This document shows, one piece after another, positions 45,279-53,553 of a stretch of DNA of 64,000 bases. A program made the translations under genes and the position numbers. The notes below the pieces were generated by a model that did not search any database, was not told the origin of the DNA, and was given only the letters and a program-made list of their open reading frames with translations. Location: contig NZ_JBDOQP010000008.1 of NCBI RefSeq assembly GCF_039839275.1, positions 60,166 to 124,165 of the forward strand. Reading direction: 5' to 3'. The stretch's first letter is position 1. Each line of letters opens with the position of its first letter. The stretch comes from Aerobium sp039839275 (GTDB lineage: Bacteria; Pseudomonadota; Alphaproteobacteria; Rhizobiales; Rhizobiaceae).

Positions 45279-45614
45279 ATGAACATCGCCGAGAGTCGCC
45301 AGGACGGCAACCTCATAATCGCACCGATCGGCAGAATAGATACCGCAACGTCATCGGAATTCGACCGCCATCTCGGCTCCGTCATCGACAGGGGCGACAC
45401 GCGGCTCATCATCGATCTGAACGGACTCGAATATATCAGCAGTACAGGCCTGTCGGCATTTCTGACGGCCGCCAAGAAAATACGCGCGGCTGGCGGGCGC
45501 ATGGCTCTGGCGGGAATGAACAGCCGAATAAGGCTCGTCTTCGAGATGAGTGGATTCTTAAGACTGTTTCCGGTTTTCCCGAACGTCGATGCGGCGATTG
45601 CGGGGCAACCTTGA
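45279..45614 (+). CDS. STAS-domain anti-sigma-factor-antagonist-like protein
   Basis: 111 aa from ATG 45279. The phosphoacceptor helix start is EYISSTGLSAFL (S54 or S55), and the fold order IGRIDTATSSEF, LIIDLNGL, RMALAGM is classic SpoIIAA. Partner of the HATPase encoded divergently. It begins the plus arm of the T6SS locus. The output could be a sigma factor elsewhere in the genome or a direct T6SS target; none is visible here. Confidence 0.85.
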   Translation: MNIAESRQDGNLIIAPIGRIDTATSSEFDRHLGSVIDRGDTRLIIDLNGLEYISSTGLSAFLTAAKKIRAAGGRMALAGMNSRIRLVFEMSGFLRLFPVFPNVDAAIAGQP

Positions 45615-45697
45615 GTTTGGTCTAGACTCGGTTTCGTTGACCGCATAGGGTCCGGCCGCGTATACCGTTGCGTAAGATTCGGTCGCTAGTACCGTGT

Positions 45698-45720
45698 TGA
45701 CACCTCGTGGGCGAGTGTCA
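45698..45720. promoter_or_regulatory. Inverted repeat overlapping a TTGACA box before tssH
   Basis: The arms TGACAC(C)TCG and CGAGTGTCA pair across a four-base centre with one bulged C. The left arm overlaps TTGACA (45697-45702), a perfect -35 hexamer, although no good -10 follows at 17 bases. It is 46 bases before the tssH start. It could be an operator or a leader hairpin. Confidence 0.4.
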
Positions 45721-45766
45721 GCCAAGCCAAGATCTAAGACTCTATTTGGTGAAGTTGGGGGTATCT

Positions 45767-48490
45767 GTGCTCAACGTAGACTTGCAGTCGCTGGTCGGAC
45801 GGCTGAATCCGTATTGCCGATCTTCCCTCGAAGGTGCGGTCGGGCTCACGCTGTCCCGTACGCACTACAATGTCGAGATCGAGCACTGGCTTTCGAAGCT
45901 GATCGAATCGACCGACAACGACGTCGCTGCCATCCTTAGACATTTCGAGATCGACGCCGGACGGGTCGCGACCGACCTTACCAAGGTGCTCGAAAAGCTG
46001 AAGACCGGCAACAGCCGCTCGCCGGCTCTGGCGCCCAATGTGGTCAAGCTGATTCGCGAGGCCTGGATTTTCGCCTCGCTGCAGTATGGCGAAGCCGCAA
46101 TCCGCAGCGGCCACCTGCTGACGGCCCTCCTCTGTGATGATTCGCTGTCGGCGCTGGGGCGCGACGCCTCCCCGCATCTCGCCAAGATCAATGCCGAGAC
46201 CCTGCGCACGGGACTTGCCAAGATTGCTGCGGACAGCAGCGAGGCCGGCGGCGCGACCAGCCTGAGCAGCGGCACGACGGCGGGCGCATCCGCCGGGACC
46301 GCCGGACCCGCTTCGACGGCGGGCGGCTCCGCGCTGGAGCAGTACACCATCAACCTCACCGCGAGGGCACGCGAGGGCAAGATCGATCCGGTGCTCGGCC
46401 GCGATGCCGAGACCCGTCAGATCGTCGACATCCTGACCCGCCGCCGCCAGAACAATCCCATTCTCACCGGCGAGGCCGGCGTCGGCAAGACCGCGGTGGT
46501 CGAAGGCTTCGCGCTGAAGATCGCCGCTGGTGAAGTGCCCCCGGCGTTGAAGGACGTGGAGCTTCTGTCGCTCGATCTCGGCTTGCTGCAGGCCGGCGCT
46601 GGCATGAAGGGCGAGTTCGAGAACCGCTTGAAGAACGTCATCGAGGGCGTCAAGTCGTCCCCGAAGCCGATCATCATGTTCATCGACGAAGCCCACACGC
46701 TGATCGGCGCGGGCGGCGCGGCCGGCCAGAACGATGCGGCCAACCTGCTGAAACCGGCTCTCGCACGCGGCGAGATGCGCACCATCGCCGCCACCACCTG
46801 GGCCGAATACAAGAAATATTTTGAGCGCGACCCGGCTCTGACCCGCCGCTTTCAGGTGGTCAAGGTCGAGGAGCCGGAAGACGAAGCTGCGATCGGCATG
46901 ATGCGTGGCCTCGTGCCGACGCTCGAGCGCCATCACGGCGTGCGCGTGCTTGCCGAGGCGGTCGAGGAAGCCGTGCGGCTGTCGCGGCGCTACATTCCGA
47001 GCCGGCAGCTTCCCGACAAGGCCGTGAGCCTGCTCGACACTGCCTGCGGCCGCGTCGCTATTGCCAGCCACGCGATCCCCGCTGCGATCGAGGATCGCCG
47101 TCGCCGTCTGGACATGCTCGACACCGATCTGCAGGTGCTCGCCCGCGAGACACGCATCGGCACTGACCATTCGGAGCGCATCAGCGAACTCCAGGCCGAC
47201 CGCGAGAAGACGGCGGGCGAACTCGCCGGTCTCGAGACCCAATGGGAAGGCGAGCGCGAGCTCGTCGGCCGCATCCGCGATCTGCAGGCGAAACTCGCTG
47301 ATGTCGAGGAAGGTGCCGAGCCGGCGGCCGAAGCCGAAGATCCGGACGCGCTGCGGTCTGAACTGGCCGCGCTGAATGCAGAACTGACGGAGAAACAGGG
47401 CGAAAACGGTCTGATGCGCGTCACCGTCGACGCGCAGGCGATCGCGGAAGTGGTCGGCAACTGGACCGGCATCCCCGTCGGCCGCATGGTCTCGAACGAG
47501 ATCAAGACCGTCCTCAATCTCAAGGACAAGCTGGAAGAGCGCGTCATCGGCCAGCCCCACGCGCTGGAGGCGATCGCCGAGACAATTCGCACCTCGCGCG
47601 CCAAGCTCATCGATCCCAGGAAGCCGATCGGCGTGTTCCTGATGGTAGGAACTTCCGGCGTCGGCAAGACCGAGACGGCGCTCGCCGTTGCCGATCTTCT
47701 TTATGGCGGCGAGCAGAACCTCACCGTCATCAACATGTCGGAATTCAAGGAAGAGCACAAAGTCTCGATGCTCGTCGGCTCGCCTCCAGGCTATGTCGGC
47801 TATGGCGAGGGTGGTGTGCTGACCGAGGCTGTGCGCCGCAGGCCCTATTCCGTCGTCTTGTTCGACGAAATGGAAAAGGCCCATCCGGGCGTGCAGGACG
47901 TGTTCTATCAGGTGTTCGACAAGGGCATGCTGCGCGACGGCGAAGGCCGCGACATCGACTTCAAGAACACCGTCATCATCATGACATCGAATGCCGGGAC
48001 CGACCTGATCCACAGGCTGTGCGCCGATCCGGCAACGCGGCCGGACGCCGAAGAACTCGGCGAGGCCCTGCGGCCCGAACTGCTCAAGCAGTTCAAGCCC
48101 GCCTTCCTCGGCCGCTGCTCGGTGGTGCCCTACTTCCCGCTGGCCGACGAGATCATCCGCAAGATCGTCGAACTGCAGCTCAACCGGATCCGCAAGCGGT
48201 TCCTCGAGAACTATCGGGCACGGCTGGTGTGGGACGACACGCTGGTCGCCGAGATCGCCAGCCGCTGCACGGAAGTGGAAAGCGGCGCGCGCAACATCGA
48301 ATACATCCTTTCGCGCGGCCTTCTGCCGCAGCTTTCGGCCCATGTTCTGGCGGTCATGGCGGAAGGCGAGCAGGTCGGCGACATCACCGTCTCGATCGAG
48401 GCGGACGGGCGTTTCCGGTTTTCGCGACCAGAGGAAAAGGGCATGGCGCCCTCCGAGGTCGTGCACGACGAATTGGCTCCGGCCAAGTAG
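45767..48490 (+). CDS. tssH: Type VI secretion ATPase TssH (ClpV)
   Basis: 907 aa from GTG 45767, chosen because GGGGG lies six bases upstream and the protein then begins MLNVDLQSLVGRLNPYCRSS like other ClpV; an in-frame GTG at 45707 is less likely. Two AAA+ modules: Walker A GEAGVGKTA with Walker B IIMFIDEAHTL, and GTSGVGKTE with VVLFDEMEKAHP. The N-terminal domain binds the contracted sheath, which the hexamer then unfolds for recycling. A short Ala/Gly/Thr-rich linker separates the N domain from AAA1. Confidence 0.96.
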   Translation: MLNVDLQSLVGRLNPYCRSSLEGAVGLTLSRTHYNVEIEHWLSKLIESTDNDVAAILRHFEIDAGRVATDLTKVLEKLKTGNSRSPALAPNVVKLIREAWIFASLQYGEAAIRSGHLLTALLCDDSLSALGRDASPHLAKINAETLRTGLAKIAADSSEAGGATSLSSGTTAGASAGTAGPASTAGGSALEQYTINLTARAREGKIDPVLGRDAETRQIVDILTRRRQNNPILTGEAGVGKTAVVEGFALKIAAGEVPPALKDVELLSLDLGLLQAGAGMKGEFENRLKNVIEGVKSSPKPIIMFIDEAHTLIGAGGAAGQNDAANLLKPALARGEMRTIAATTWAEYKKYFERDPALTRRFQVVKVEEPEDEAAIGMMRGLVPTLERHHGVRVLAEAVEEAVRLSRRYIPSRQLPDKAVSLLDTACGRVAIASHAIPAAIEDRRRRLDMLDTDLQVLARETRIGTDHSERISELQADREKTAGELAGLETQWEGERELVGRIRDLQAKLADVEEGAEPAAEAEDPDALRSELAALNAELTEKQGENGLMRVTVDAQAIAEVVGNWTGIPVGRMVSNEIKTVLNLKDKLEERVIGQPHALEAIAETIRTSRAKLIDPRKPIGVFLMVGTSGVGKTETALAVADLLYGGEQNLTVINMSEFKEEHKVSMLVGSPPGYVGYGEGGVLTEAVRRRPYSVVLFDEMEKAHPGVQDVFYQVFDKGMLRDGEGRDIDFKNTVIIMTSNAGTDLIHRLCADPATRPDAEELGEALRPELLKQFKPAFLGRCSVVPYFPLADEIIRKIVELQLNRIRKRFLENYRARLVWDDTLVAEIASRCTEVESGARNIEYILSRGLLPQLSAHVLAVMAEGEQVGDITVSIEADGRFRFSRPEEKGMAPSEVVHDELAPAK

Positions 48491-48502
48491 GTTTTAACCA
48501 CA

Positions 48503-48534
48503 CTGCTGCATGGACATAGGGATCCGTGCAGCAG
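48503..48534 (+). repeat. 12-bp stem-loop between tssH and hcp
   Basis: CTGCTGCATGGA (48503-48514) pairs with TCCGTGCAGCAG (48523-48534) with one G-T wobble and an eight-base loop. No T-run follows, so it is likely an RNA stability or partial-termination element 5' of hcp. Confidence 0.6.
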
Positions 48535-48561
48535 CCATTTCGCTGAAGACGGGAGACACTC

Positions 48562-49038
48562 ATGGCGATTTACGTGAAGTATGATGGCATCGATGGCGAG
48601 GCGACGCACGACAAGCACAAGAAATGGATCGACGTTTCGAGCCTGCAGTTCGGCGTTGGCCGCGGAATCTCCACGCCGTCGGGCTCGACGGCCAACCGCG
48701 AAGCGAGCGAGCCGAGCATCAGCGAGGTGGTTGTCACCAAGATGCTCGACGCATCTTCAAGCAAGCTGTTCGTCGAATCGTGCACCGGCGCGGCCGGCAA
48801 GAAGGTCGAAATTCACCTCGTCAGCACCGGCAGCCCCGGCAACACCTATGTCGAATACACGCTGCACAACGCGCTGATCTCGGGCTACTCGCTGAGCACG
48901 GGCGGCGACCGGCCGTCTGAATCGATTTCGATCAACTTCACCAAGATCGAATACAAGCACATCCCCTACGACGAGGCCAACAAGGCAGGCACGCCGGTGA
49001 CGGTGAGCTACGATCTGGCTTCGACGAAGAGCGGCTGA
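48562..49038 (+). CDS. hcp: Type VI secretion tube protein Hcp (TssD)
   Basis: 158 aa. Recognised from MAIYVKYDGIDGEATHDKHK, the WIDVSSLQFGVGRGI strand and SEVVVTKMLDASSSKLF. Hcp hexamers stack to form the inner tube and can carry small effectors. No extension domain is present. GGGAGA lies eight bases before ATG. Stable stem-loops lie on both sides, which fits the high and separate expression expected for the tube protein. Confidence 0.97.
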   Translation: MAIYVKYDGIDGEATHDKHKKWIDVSSLQFGVGRGISTPSGSTANREASEPSISEVVVTKMLDASSSKLFVESCTGAAGKKVEIHLVSTGSPGNTYVEYTLHNALISGYSLSTGGDRPSESISINFTKIEYKHIPYDEANKAGTPVTVSYDLASTKSG

Positions 49039-49053
49039 TCCTGATTCCTACCA

Positions 49054-49080
49054 GGCGCCCGGCCCCAAGGTCCGGGCGCC
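49054..49080 (+). repeat. Perfect 9-bp GC stem-loop between hcp and vgrG
   Basis: GGCGCCCGG (49054-49062) pairs with CCGGGCGCC (49072-49080) across a nine-base loop. It is not followed by T residues. It lies 16 bases after the hcp stop and could stabilise the hcp mRNA 3' end or reduce read-through into vgrG. Confidence 0.65.
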
Positions 49081-49100
49081 CATTGAGGTCTGCATTCTGA

Positions 49101-51137
49101 ATGTCCGATGCGCTAGTTCAGGCGGAGCGGTGGCTCACATTGGAGACCCCTCTGGGTCCGAATGCGCTTGTTGCGACGGAAGCCAGCGGCATTGAGGGCA
49201 TCTCGCGGCCCTTCGATTTCACCGTCTTGGCACTTTCCACCGAATCAACGATTCAACCGCAGGATCTGCTCGGCAAGAGCGTGACGCTTTCGATGGCCAG
49301 GCCGGGCGGCAAGCGCCGCAAGGTCAACGGCATCGTCGTTTCCCTGGCCGGTGGGGAACTGACGCGCAGCAACTACCGGCTTTACACCTTGCGTCTCGCG
49401 CCAAGCCTGTGGCTGCTCGACAGGACGTCCGACTACAAGGTGTTCCAGGATCGGACCGCCGTGGAGATCGTGGAGGAATTGCTCGGCGATTCCAGCGTCA
49501 CGTTCGAGAAGAAGCTGACGGCTACCTACGACAAGCGCGAATACTGCGTCCAGTTCGGCGAAACCGATCTCGCCTTCATGCAGCGACTGCTGTCGGAAGA
49601 GGGCATCTTCTATTTTTTCACCCACAAGGACGGAGAGCACAAGCTGGTGCTCGCCGACCATGCGGCCGCCTATGTGGATGGCCTGCAGGACAAGGTGGAG
49701 TATCATCAAGGCGATCTGGACTCGGTCGACTCGGTGCATCGCATGGAATTTGGCGCCAGCCTGACCGACGCGAAGTGGGCATTGGCCGACTACGATTTCA
49801 CCGCGCCGCAAGCGGCGAGGGAAGGCGAGCGCAAGACCAGCCTTCAACCTGCCTCGGGCAAGAGTTGGGAACACTATCTCTACCCGGCCGGCAGCGTGAA
49901 AGATGCGACGATCACGCGTCTGGCCGGCGTTGCCGTCGATGCCGTGGAATCGGGCTTCGAAGTCGCCAACGGCGCCGGCACCTGTGCCAGCTTCACGCCG
50001 GGCCACCGCTTCACCCTCACCGAGCATAATGTCGAGGCGTTGAAGAACACCAAGCATGTGGTCACCGAGGTGCGGCACGAAGCGGTTGATAGGGCGCATT
50101 TCACCATCCGTCCGGGGATGGAGGGCAAGCCCTTCTATCGCAACAGTTTTACCGCGATACCATCGACCCGCATCGCACGCTCGCCTCTTTCGCAGCCCAA
50201 GCCGGTGGCTCGCGGTCCCCAGACGGCCCTCGTCGTCGGCCCGCAGGGACAGGAAATTCACACGGACAAATATGGCCGCATCCGCGTTCAGTTCCATTGG
50301 GACCGCTACGGCAAGAAGGACGAGAAGAGTTCCTGCTTCGTCCATGTTGCCCAGGCCATGGCCGGCGCTGGATGGGGCAGCCTGTTCCTGCCGCGTATCG
50401 GGATGGAGGTCGTGGTCCAGTTTCTCGACGGGAATCCCGATCGGCCGGTCGTGACCGGCGCCGTCTACAACGGTACCAACGCGCCCCCTTGGGCGTTGCC
50501 GGCGAACATGACGAAGAGCGGCTTCCTGTCGCGCAGCACGCTGGACGGCGCCAGCGCCAACGCCAATGAACTCTCCTTCGAGGACAAGAAGGGAGAGGAG
50601 AAGGTCCTCTTTCACGCCGAGAAGGACTTTGTGCGCGAGGTTGAAAACGACGACACGCTCGACGTCGGCAACGACCAGACGCGCACCATCAAGAACAATC
50701 GAAAGACGACGATTACCGACGGCAATGACGAGACCATCATCTCCCAGGGCAACCGGACGGAGACGATCTCGAAGGGAAACGAAAAACTGACCGTCTCGAC
50801 CGGCAATCGCGAGGTCACTATCCACGGCAATGAGGCTCTGACGCTCAACACCGGCAACCGGACGACGGACATAACAAAGGGCAATGACAATTTGACCCTG
50901 GCCGCGGGCAATCATGTGACCAAGGCCTCGACCGGAAAGATCACCTTGGAAGCGACCGCCGGCATCACCCTCAAATGTGGAGGGAGCACGATCGAGATCA
51001 CGCAGCAGGGCATCAAGATCAACGGTCTGCAGATTGCATTGAAAGGCGGCGCCACGGCCAAGATCAGTGCGCCCATGGTCGACGTTGCCGGGGATGCCAT
51101 GGCTCAGATCAAGGGCGGTGTGGTGAAGATCAACTAG
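49101..51137 (+). CDS. vgrG: Type VI secretion spike protein VgrG (TssI)
   Basis: 678 aa. The gp27-like part covers about residues 8-370 (RPFDFTVLALSTES, FGETDLAFMQRLLSEEGIFYFF), the OB-fold region follows (HTDKYGRIRVQFHWDRYGK, WGSLFLPRIGMEVVVQFLDGNPDRPVVTG split across 430-470), and residues 515-600 are a run of ten-residue beta-helix repeats such as TITDGNDETI and TISKGNEKL. The protein ends soon after the needle (KGGVVKIN), so there is no fused effector. Cargo must come from separate proteins or PAAR. Confidence 0.96.
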   Translation: MSDALVQAERWLTLETPLGPNALVATEASGIEGISRPFDFTVLALSTESTIQPQDLLGKSVTLSMARPGGKRRKVNGIVVSLAGGELTRSNYRLYTLRLAPSLWLLDRTSDYKVFQDRTAVEIVEELLGDSSVTFEKKLTATYDKREYCVQFGETDLAFMQRLLSEEGIFYFFTHKDGEHKLVLADHAAAYVDGLQDKVEYHQGDLDSVDSVHRMEFGASLTDAKWALADYDFTAPQAAREGERKTSLQPASGKSWEHYLYPAGSVKDATITRLAGVAVDAVESGFEVANGAGTCASFTPGHRFTLTEHNVEALKNTKHVVTEVRHEAVDRAHFTIRPGMEGKPFYRNSFTAIPSTRIARSPLSQPKPVARGPQTALVVGPQGQEIHTDKYGRIRVQFHWDRYGKKDEKSSCFVHVAQAMAGAGWGSLFLPRIGMEVVVQFLDGNPDRPVVTGAVYNGTNAPPWALPANMTKSGFLSRSTLDGASANANELSFEDKKGEEKVLFHAEKDFVREVENDDTLDVGNDQTRTIKNNRKTTITDGNDETIISQGNRTETISKGNEKLTVSTGNREVTIHGNEALTLNTGNRTTDITKGNDNLTLAAGNHVTKASTGKITLEATAGITLKCGGSTIEITQQGIKINGLQIALKGGATAKISAPMVDVAGDAMAQIKGGVVKIN

Positions 51138-51156
51138 CCGGCGATGGTTTGCCGGC

Positions 51157-51798
51157 GTGAGTGCGGGATTTCGCAGCGACGTGAGGATTCAGACGAAACC
51201 GTTTGCCAAGGTTGCCGCAAGCACGGCAGCGGAAATCTGCGCGCGCGTCGACCTGTCGCCGGAGGCGCGGGCATTCCTGCTGCCGAACCTGTCCCCACAG
51301 GGCTATCTGGCGCTGCTGGTGGATGCGCAGCACATCGGGGACGCGGTCCGCTTCCTTGCCTTCGCCCTACCGGTGCGCGAAGGCGTCTGGTGGTCCTGCG
51401 TCGTGGCGAAAAACACGCTCACCGAGTTTTCCGACATCGACAAGCGATGCCTCGAGGAAGCAAGCGCATGGGTCTACGAGCCGGTGGAGCAGCGCCGACG
51501 CTCTTGCATGGTCGTCTCCGAATCAGCCAATTTCGAGGGCGCGGCGGCCTATGCAGCGCTTGCAGTGTTCTGGTCGGGGGGAAGCATGGCGCCGGAAGGC
51601 ATGCCCGAAGCCCCGCCTGACCCGCGTCTGGGGCATATCGGGGTGGGCGCATCGATACTTCTGTCCATTACCGCCGGTGACCCGCTACGATTGCAGCAGC
51701 GATTCGAGGAGGCGATCGCGCGCGGCATCGACATCGCGAACGGCGGCAACGGAAATCTGGAAGGCGGCGTCGCAGCGGTCGGGGTGCCTTCGCAATGA
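51157..51798 (+). CDS. DUF6931-like protein of the type VI locus
   Basis: 213 aa from GTG 51157. No membrane segment or signal. The central part (SPQGYLALLVDAQHIGDAVRFLAFALP, split here by length, then REGVWWSCVVAK) is Ala/Trp-rich and helical. From its place directly after vgrG and its sequence I assign it to the DUF6931 family found in T6SS clusters; genes at this position are often effector adaptors or chaperones, but that role is inference. Its stop overlaps a 22-aa ORF (ATGA). Confidence 0.65.
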   Translation: MSAGFRSDVRIQTKPFAKVAASTAAEICARVDLSPEARAFLLPNLSPQGYLALLVDAQHIGDAVRFLAFALPVREGVWWSCVVAKNTLTEFSDIDKRCLEEASAWVYEPVEQRRRSCMVVSESANFEGAAAYAALAVFWSGGSMAPEGMPEAPPDPRLGHIGVGASILLSITAGDPLRLQQRFEEAIARGIDIANGGNGNLEGGVAAVGVPSQ

Positions 51799-51863
51799 AT
51801 AGCCTCCCGCTTATCCGGCCCATCGCGCCGGACCACGAAATTGAAGGGGGTCGTCGGGCATGA
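51795..51863 (+). CDS. 22-codon ORF bridging the DUF6931 gene and tssA
   Basis: ATG 51795 overlaps the DUF6931 stop and the ORF's own TGA overlaps the tssA ATG at 51860, both as ATGA. The peptide starts MNSLPLIRPIAPDHEIEGG. The tssA ribosome site (GAAGGGGG) lies within it. This looks like a translational coupling device; a functional peptide cannot be claimed. Confidence 0.3.
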   Translation: MNSLPLIRPIAPDHEIEGGRRA

Positions 51864-52996
51864 CGGCGCAAGTTATCGACATCGACGCCTTGCTGGCGCC
51901 CATATCCGACGAGAGTCCCGCCGGGGTCGATCCGCGCGCCGATGGTGCTGCGACCTCGCTTTACTATCGCACCAAGGACGCCCGCAATGCGGCGCGCTCG
52001 ACCGAGCGTGCATCTGTCGAGATCGGTGCGCCGCCGCCGGACGAATGGTCCACCGTGCAGGAAACCGCGATGGAATTACTCGCCACGCAGGGAAAGGATC
52101 TCGAGATCGCGGCCTGGCTGGTCGAGGCTCTGGTCCGGCTCGAAGGGTTTCCTGGGCTGCGCGACGGCTTCAAGGTTCTGGCCGGCATCGCATCGACCTA
52201 TTGGGAAGGCTGCTTCCCCGAACTCGACGAAGAAGATGGCGTCGAGGGCAAGGTCTCGCCGGTGTCGGGCCTCAACGGCGCCGGCGCCACCGGCACGCTG
52301 ATCCAGCCGATCCGGCTGATCCCGCTGACCCGTGGCTCGCTCGCCAGCTATTCGCTATGGAGCTACGAGCAGGCAAACGACCTTGAAAAGATCGCCGACC
52401 CGACGCGCAAGCAGGAGCGTATCGACAACGGTTCCGTGACGATGGACCAGTTCACGCAGAGCGTTGCCGAAACGTCTGCGGCCGACCTTCACGCCACAGC
52501 GACCGACGTCGACGAATGCCTGGCGGCTCTTGCCGAGATGTCCGCGGCCTTCGACGCGGTGGCCGGTGTGGATGCCCCGCCGGTGTCGGCCTTGCGCGAA
52601 CTGCTCGGCGAAATCAGCAGTTCGATCCGCCATTTCGCCTCGGACAAGCTCGCCACGATGGCGTATGTTGACACGGGCGACGACGCGGCGGGCGAAGCGT
52701 CCGTGGCGGAGGCGGGCGCGGAAGGCGGTACGGCGGCGGCGGCGCCGGTCCGGCGCACCGAGGGCTATGGCTCCCGCGAGGATGCCCTTCAGGAACTCGT
52801 CAAGATCGCCGCTTATTTCCGCAAGACGGAACCCCACTCACCGATCTCCTACACGCTGGAGGACGCGGTGCGGCGGGCACGCATGACGTTGCCGGAATTG
52901 CTCACGGAACTGGCGGAAGACCCCGCCCACATCCAGCGCATCCTCATGGCGGCGGGCATCAAGAGCGCTGCCCCGGAAGCGGCAGACGGATACTAG
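51860..52996 (+). CDS. tssA: Type VI secretion protein TssA (ImpA N-terminal domain)
   Basis: 378 aa. The N-terminal ImpA domain shows LLAPISDESPAGVDPRADG and W64 in the segment DEWSTVQETAMELL, LVEALVRLEGFPGLRDGF and YWEGCFPELDEEDG. The C-terminal region (EDALQELVKIAAYFRKTEPHSPI, then LEDAVRRARMTLPELL) is the short VasL-like form. TssA primes sheath and tube polymerisation at the baseplate. Complete. Confidence 0.93.
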   Translation: MTAQVIDIDALLAPISDESPAGVDPRADGAATSLYYRTKDARNAARSTERASVEIGAPPPDEWSTVQETAMELLATQGKDLEIAAWLVEALVRLEGFPGLRDGFKVLAGIASTYWEGCFPELDEEDGVEGKVSPVSGLNGAGATGTLIQPIRLIPLTRGSLASYSLWSYEQANDLEKIADPTRKQERIDNGSVTMDQFTQSVAETSAADLHATATDVDECLAALAEMSAAFDAVAGVDAPPVSALRELLGEISSSIRHFASDKLATMAYVDTGDDAAGEASVAEAGAEGGTAAAAPVRRTEGYGSREDALQELVKIAAYFRKTEPHSPISYTLEDAVRRARMTLPELLTELAEDPAHIQRILMAAGIKSAAPEAADGY

Positions 52997-53034
52997 CAGA
53001 CACGACCGACACTTAACTCGCAGAGGGAATGACG

Positions 53035-53550
53035 ATGGCAGAGAGCGTTCAGAAGAAACTCAACCGGGTGCGGAAACCCCGCGTCCACATTACCTATGAC
53101 GTGGAGACGGAAGGCGCGGAAGTTCGCAAGGAACTCCCTTTCGTCGTCGGCGTGATCGGCGACTTCTCCGGCAAGCCGTACGAGCCGGTCAAGCCGTTGC
53201 GCGACCGGAAATTCATCCAGATCGATCGCGACAACTTCGACGACGTCATGCAGCGCATGACGCCGGGCGCGGAATTCCGCGTCGAGAACACGCTGGCAGG
53301 CGACGGCTCCGAACTGGCCGTGGGGCTGAAGTTCAAGTCGATGGACGACTTCGAACCTGCTGCCATCGTCGACCAGGTCGAGCCGCTGCGCAAGCTTCTG
53401 GCCGTCCGCAACAAGCTGCGCGACCTCATGTCCAAGGTTGATCGTTCCGAAGAGCTGGAGACCCTGCTCGAGGAGGTCCTCCAGAACACCGACAAGCTCA
53501 CCGCCCTGGCAGGCGAGCTCGGCACCGATTCAGAGAAGCAGGAAGGCTGA
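53035..53550 (+). CDS. tssB: Type VI secretion sheath small subunit TssB
   Basis: 171 aa. ATG 53035 (MAESVQKKLNRVRKPRVHI) is used because GAGGG lies seven bases before it and only one base before the alternative ATG at 53029. Family features are LPFVVGVIGDFSG, the DRDNFDDVMQRMTP segment and C-terminal ELETLLEEVLQNTDKL. TssB and TssC form the contractile sheath. Confidence 0.96.
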   Translation: MAESVQKKLNRVRKPRVHITYDVETEGAEVRKELPFVVGVIGDFSGKPYEPVKPLRDRKFIQIDRDNFDDVMQRMTPGAEFRVENTLAGDGSELAVGLKFKSMDDFEPAAIVDQVEPLRKLLAVRNKLRDLMSKVDRSEELETLLEEVLQNTDKLTALAGELGTDSEKQEG

Positions 53551-53553
53551 TCG

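Noticed and set aside
45734..48466. 910-codon open frame on the minus strand opposite tssH
   Set aside because: A GC-rich shadow of the ClpV gene: codon-position bias belongs to the plus strand and the translation has no recognisable domain.
50650..50930. Short periodic repeats that might suggest a CRISPR or satellite
   Set aside because: They are in frame in vgrG and encode ten-residue beta-helix repeats of the spike needle.
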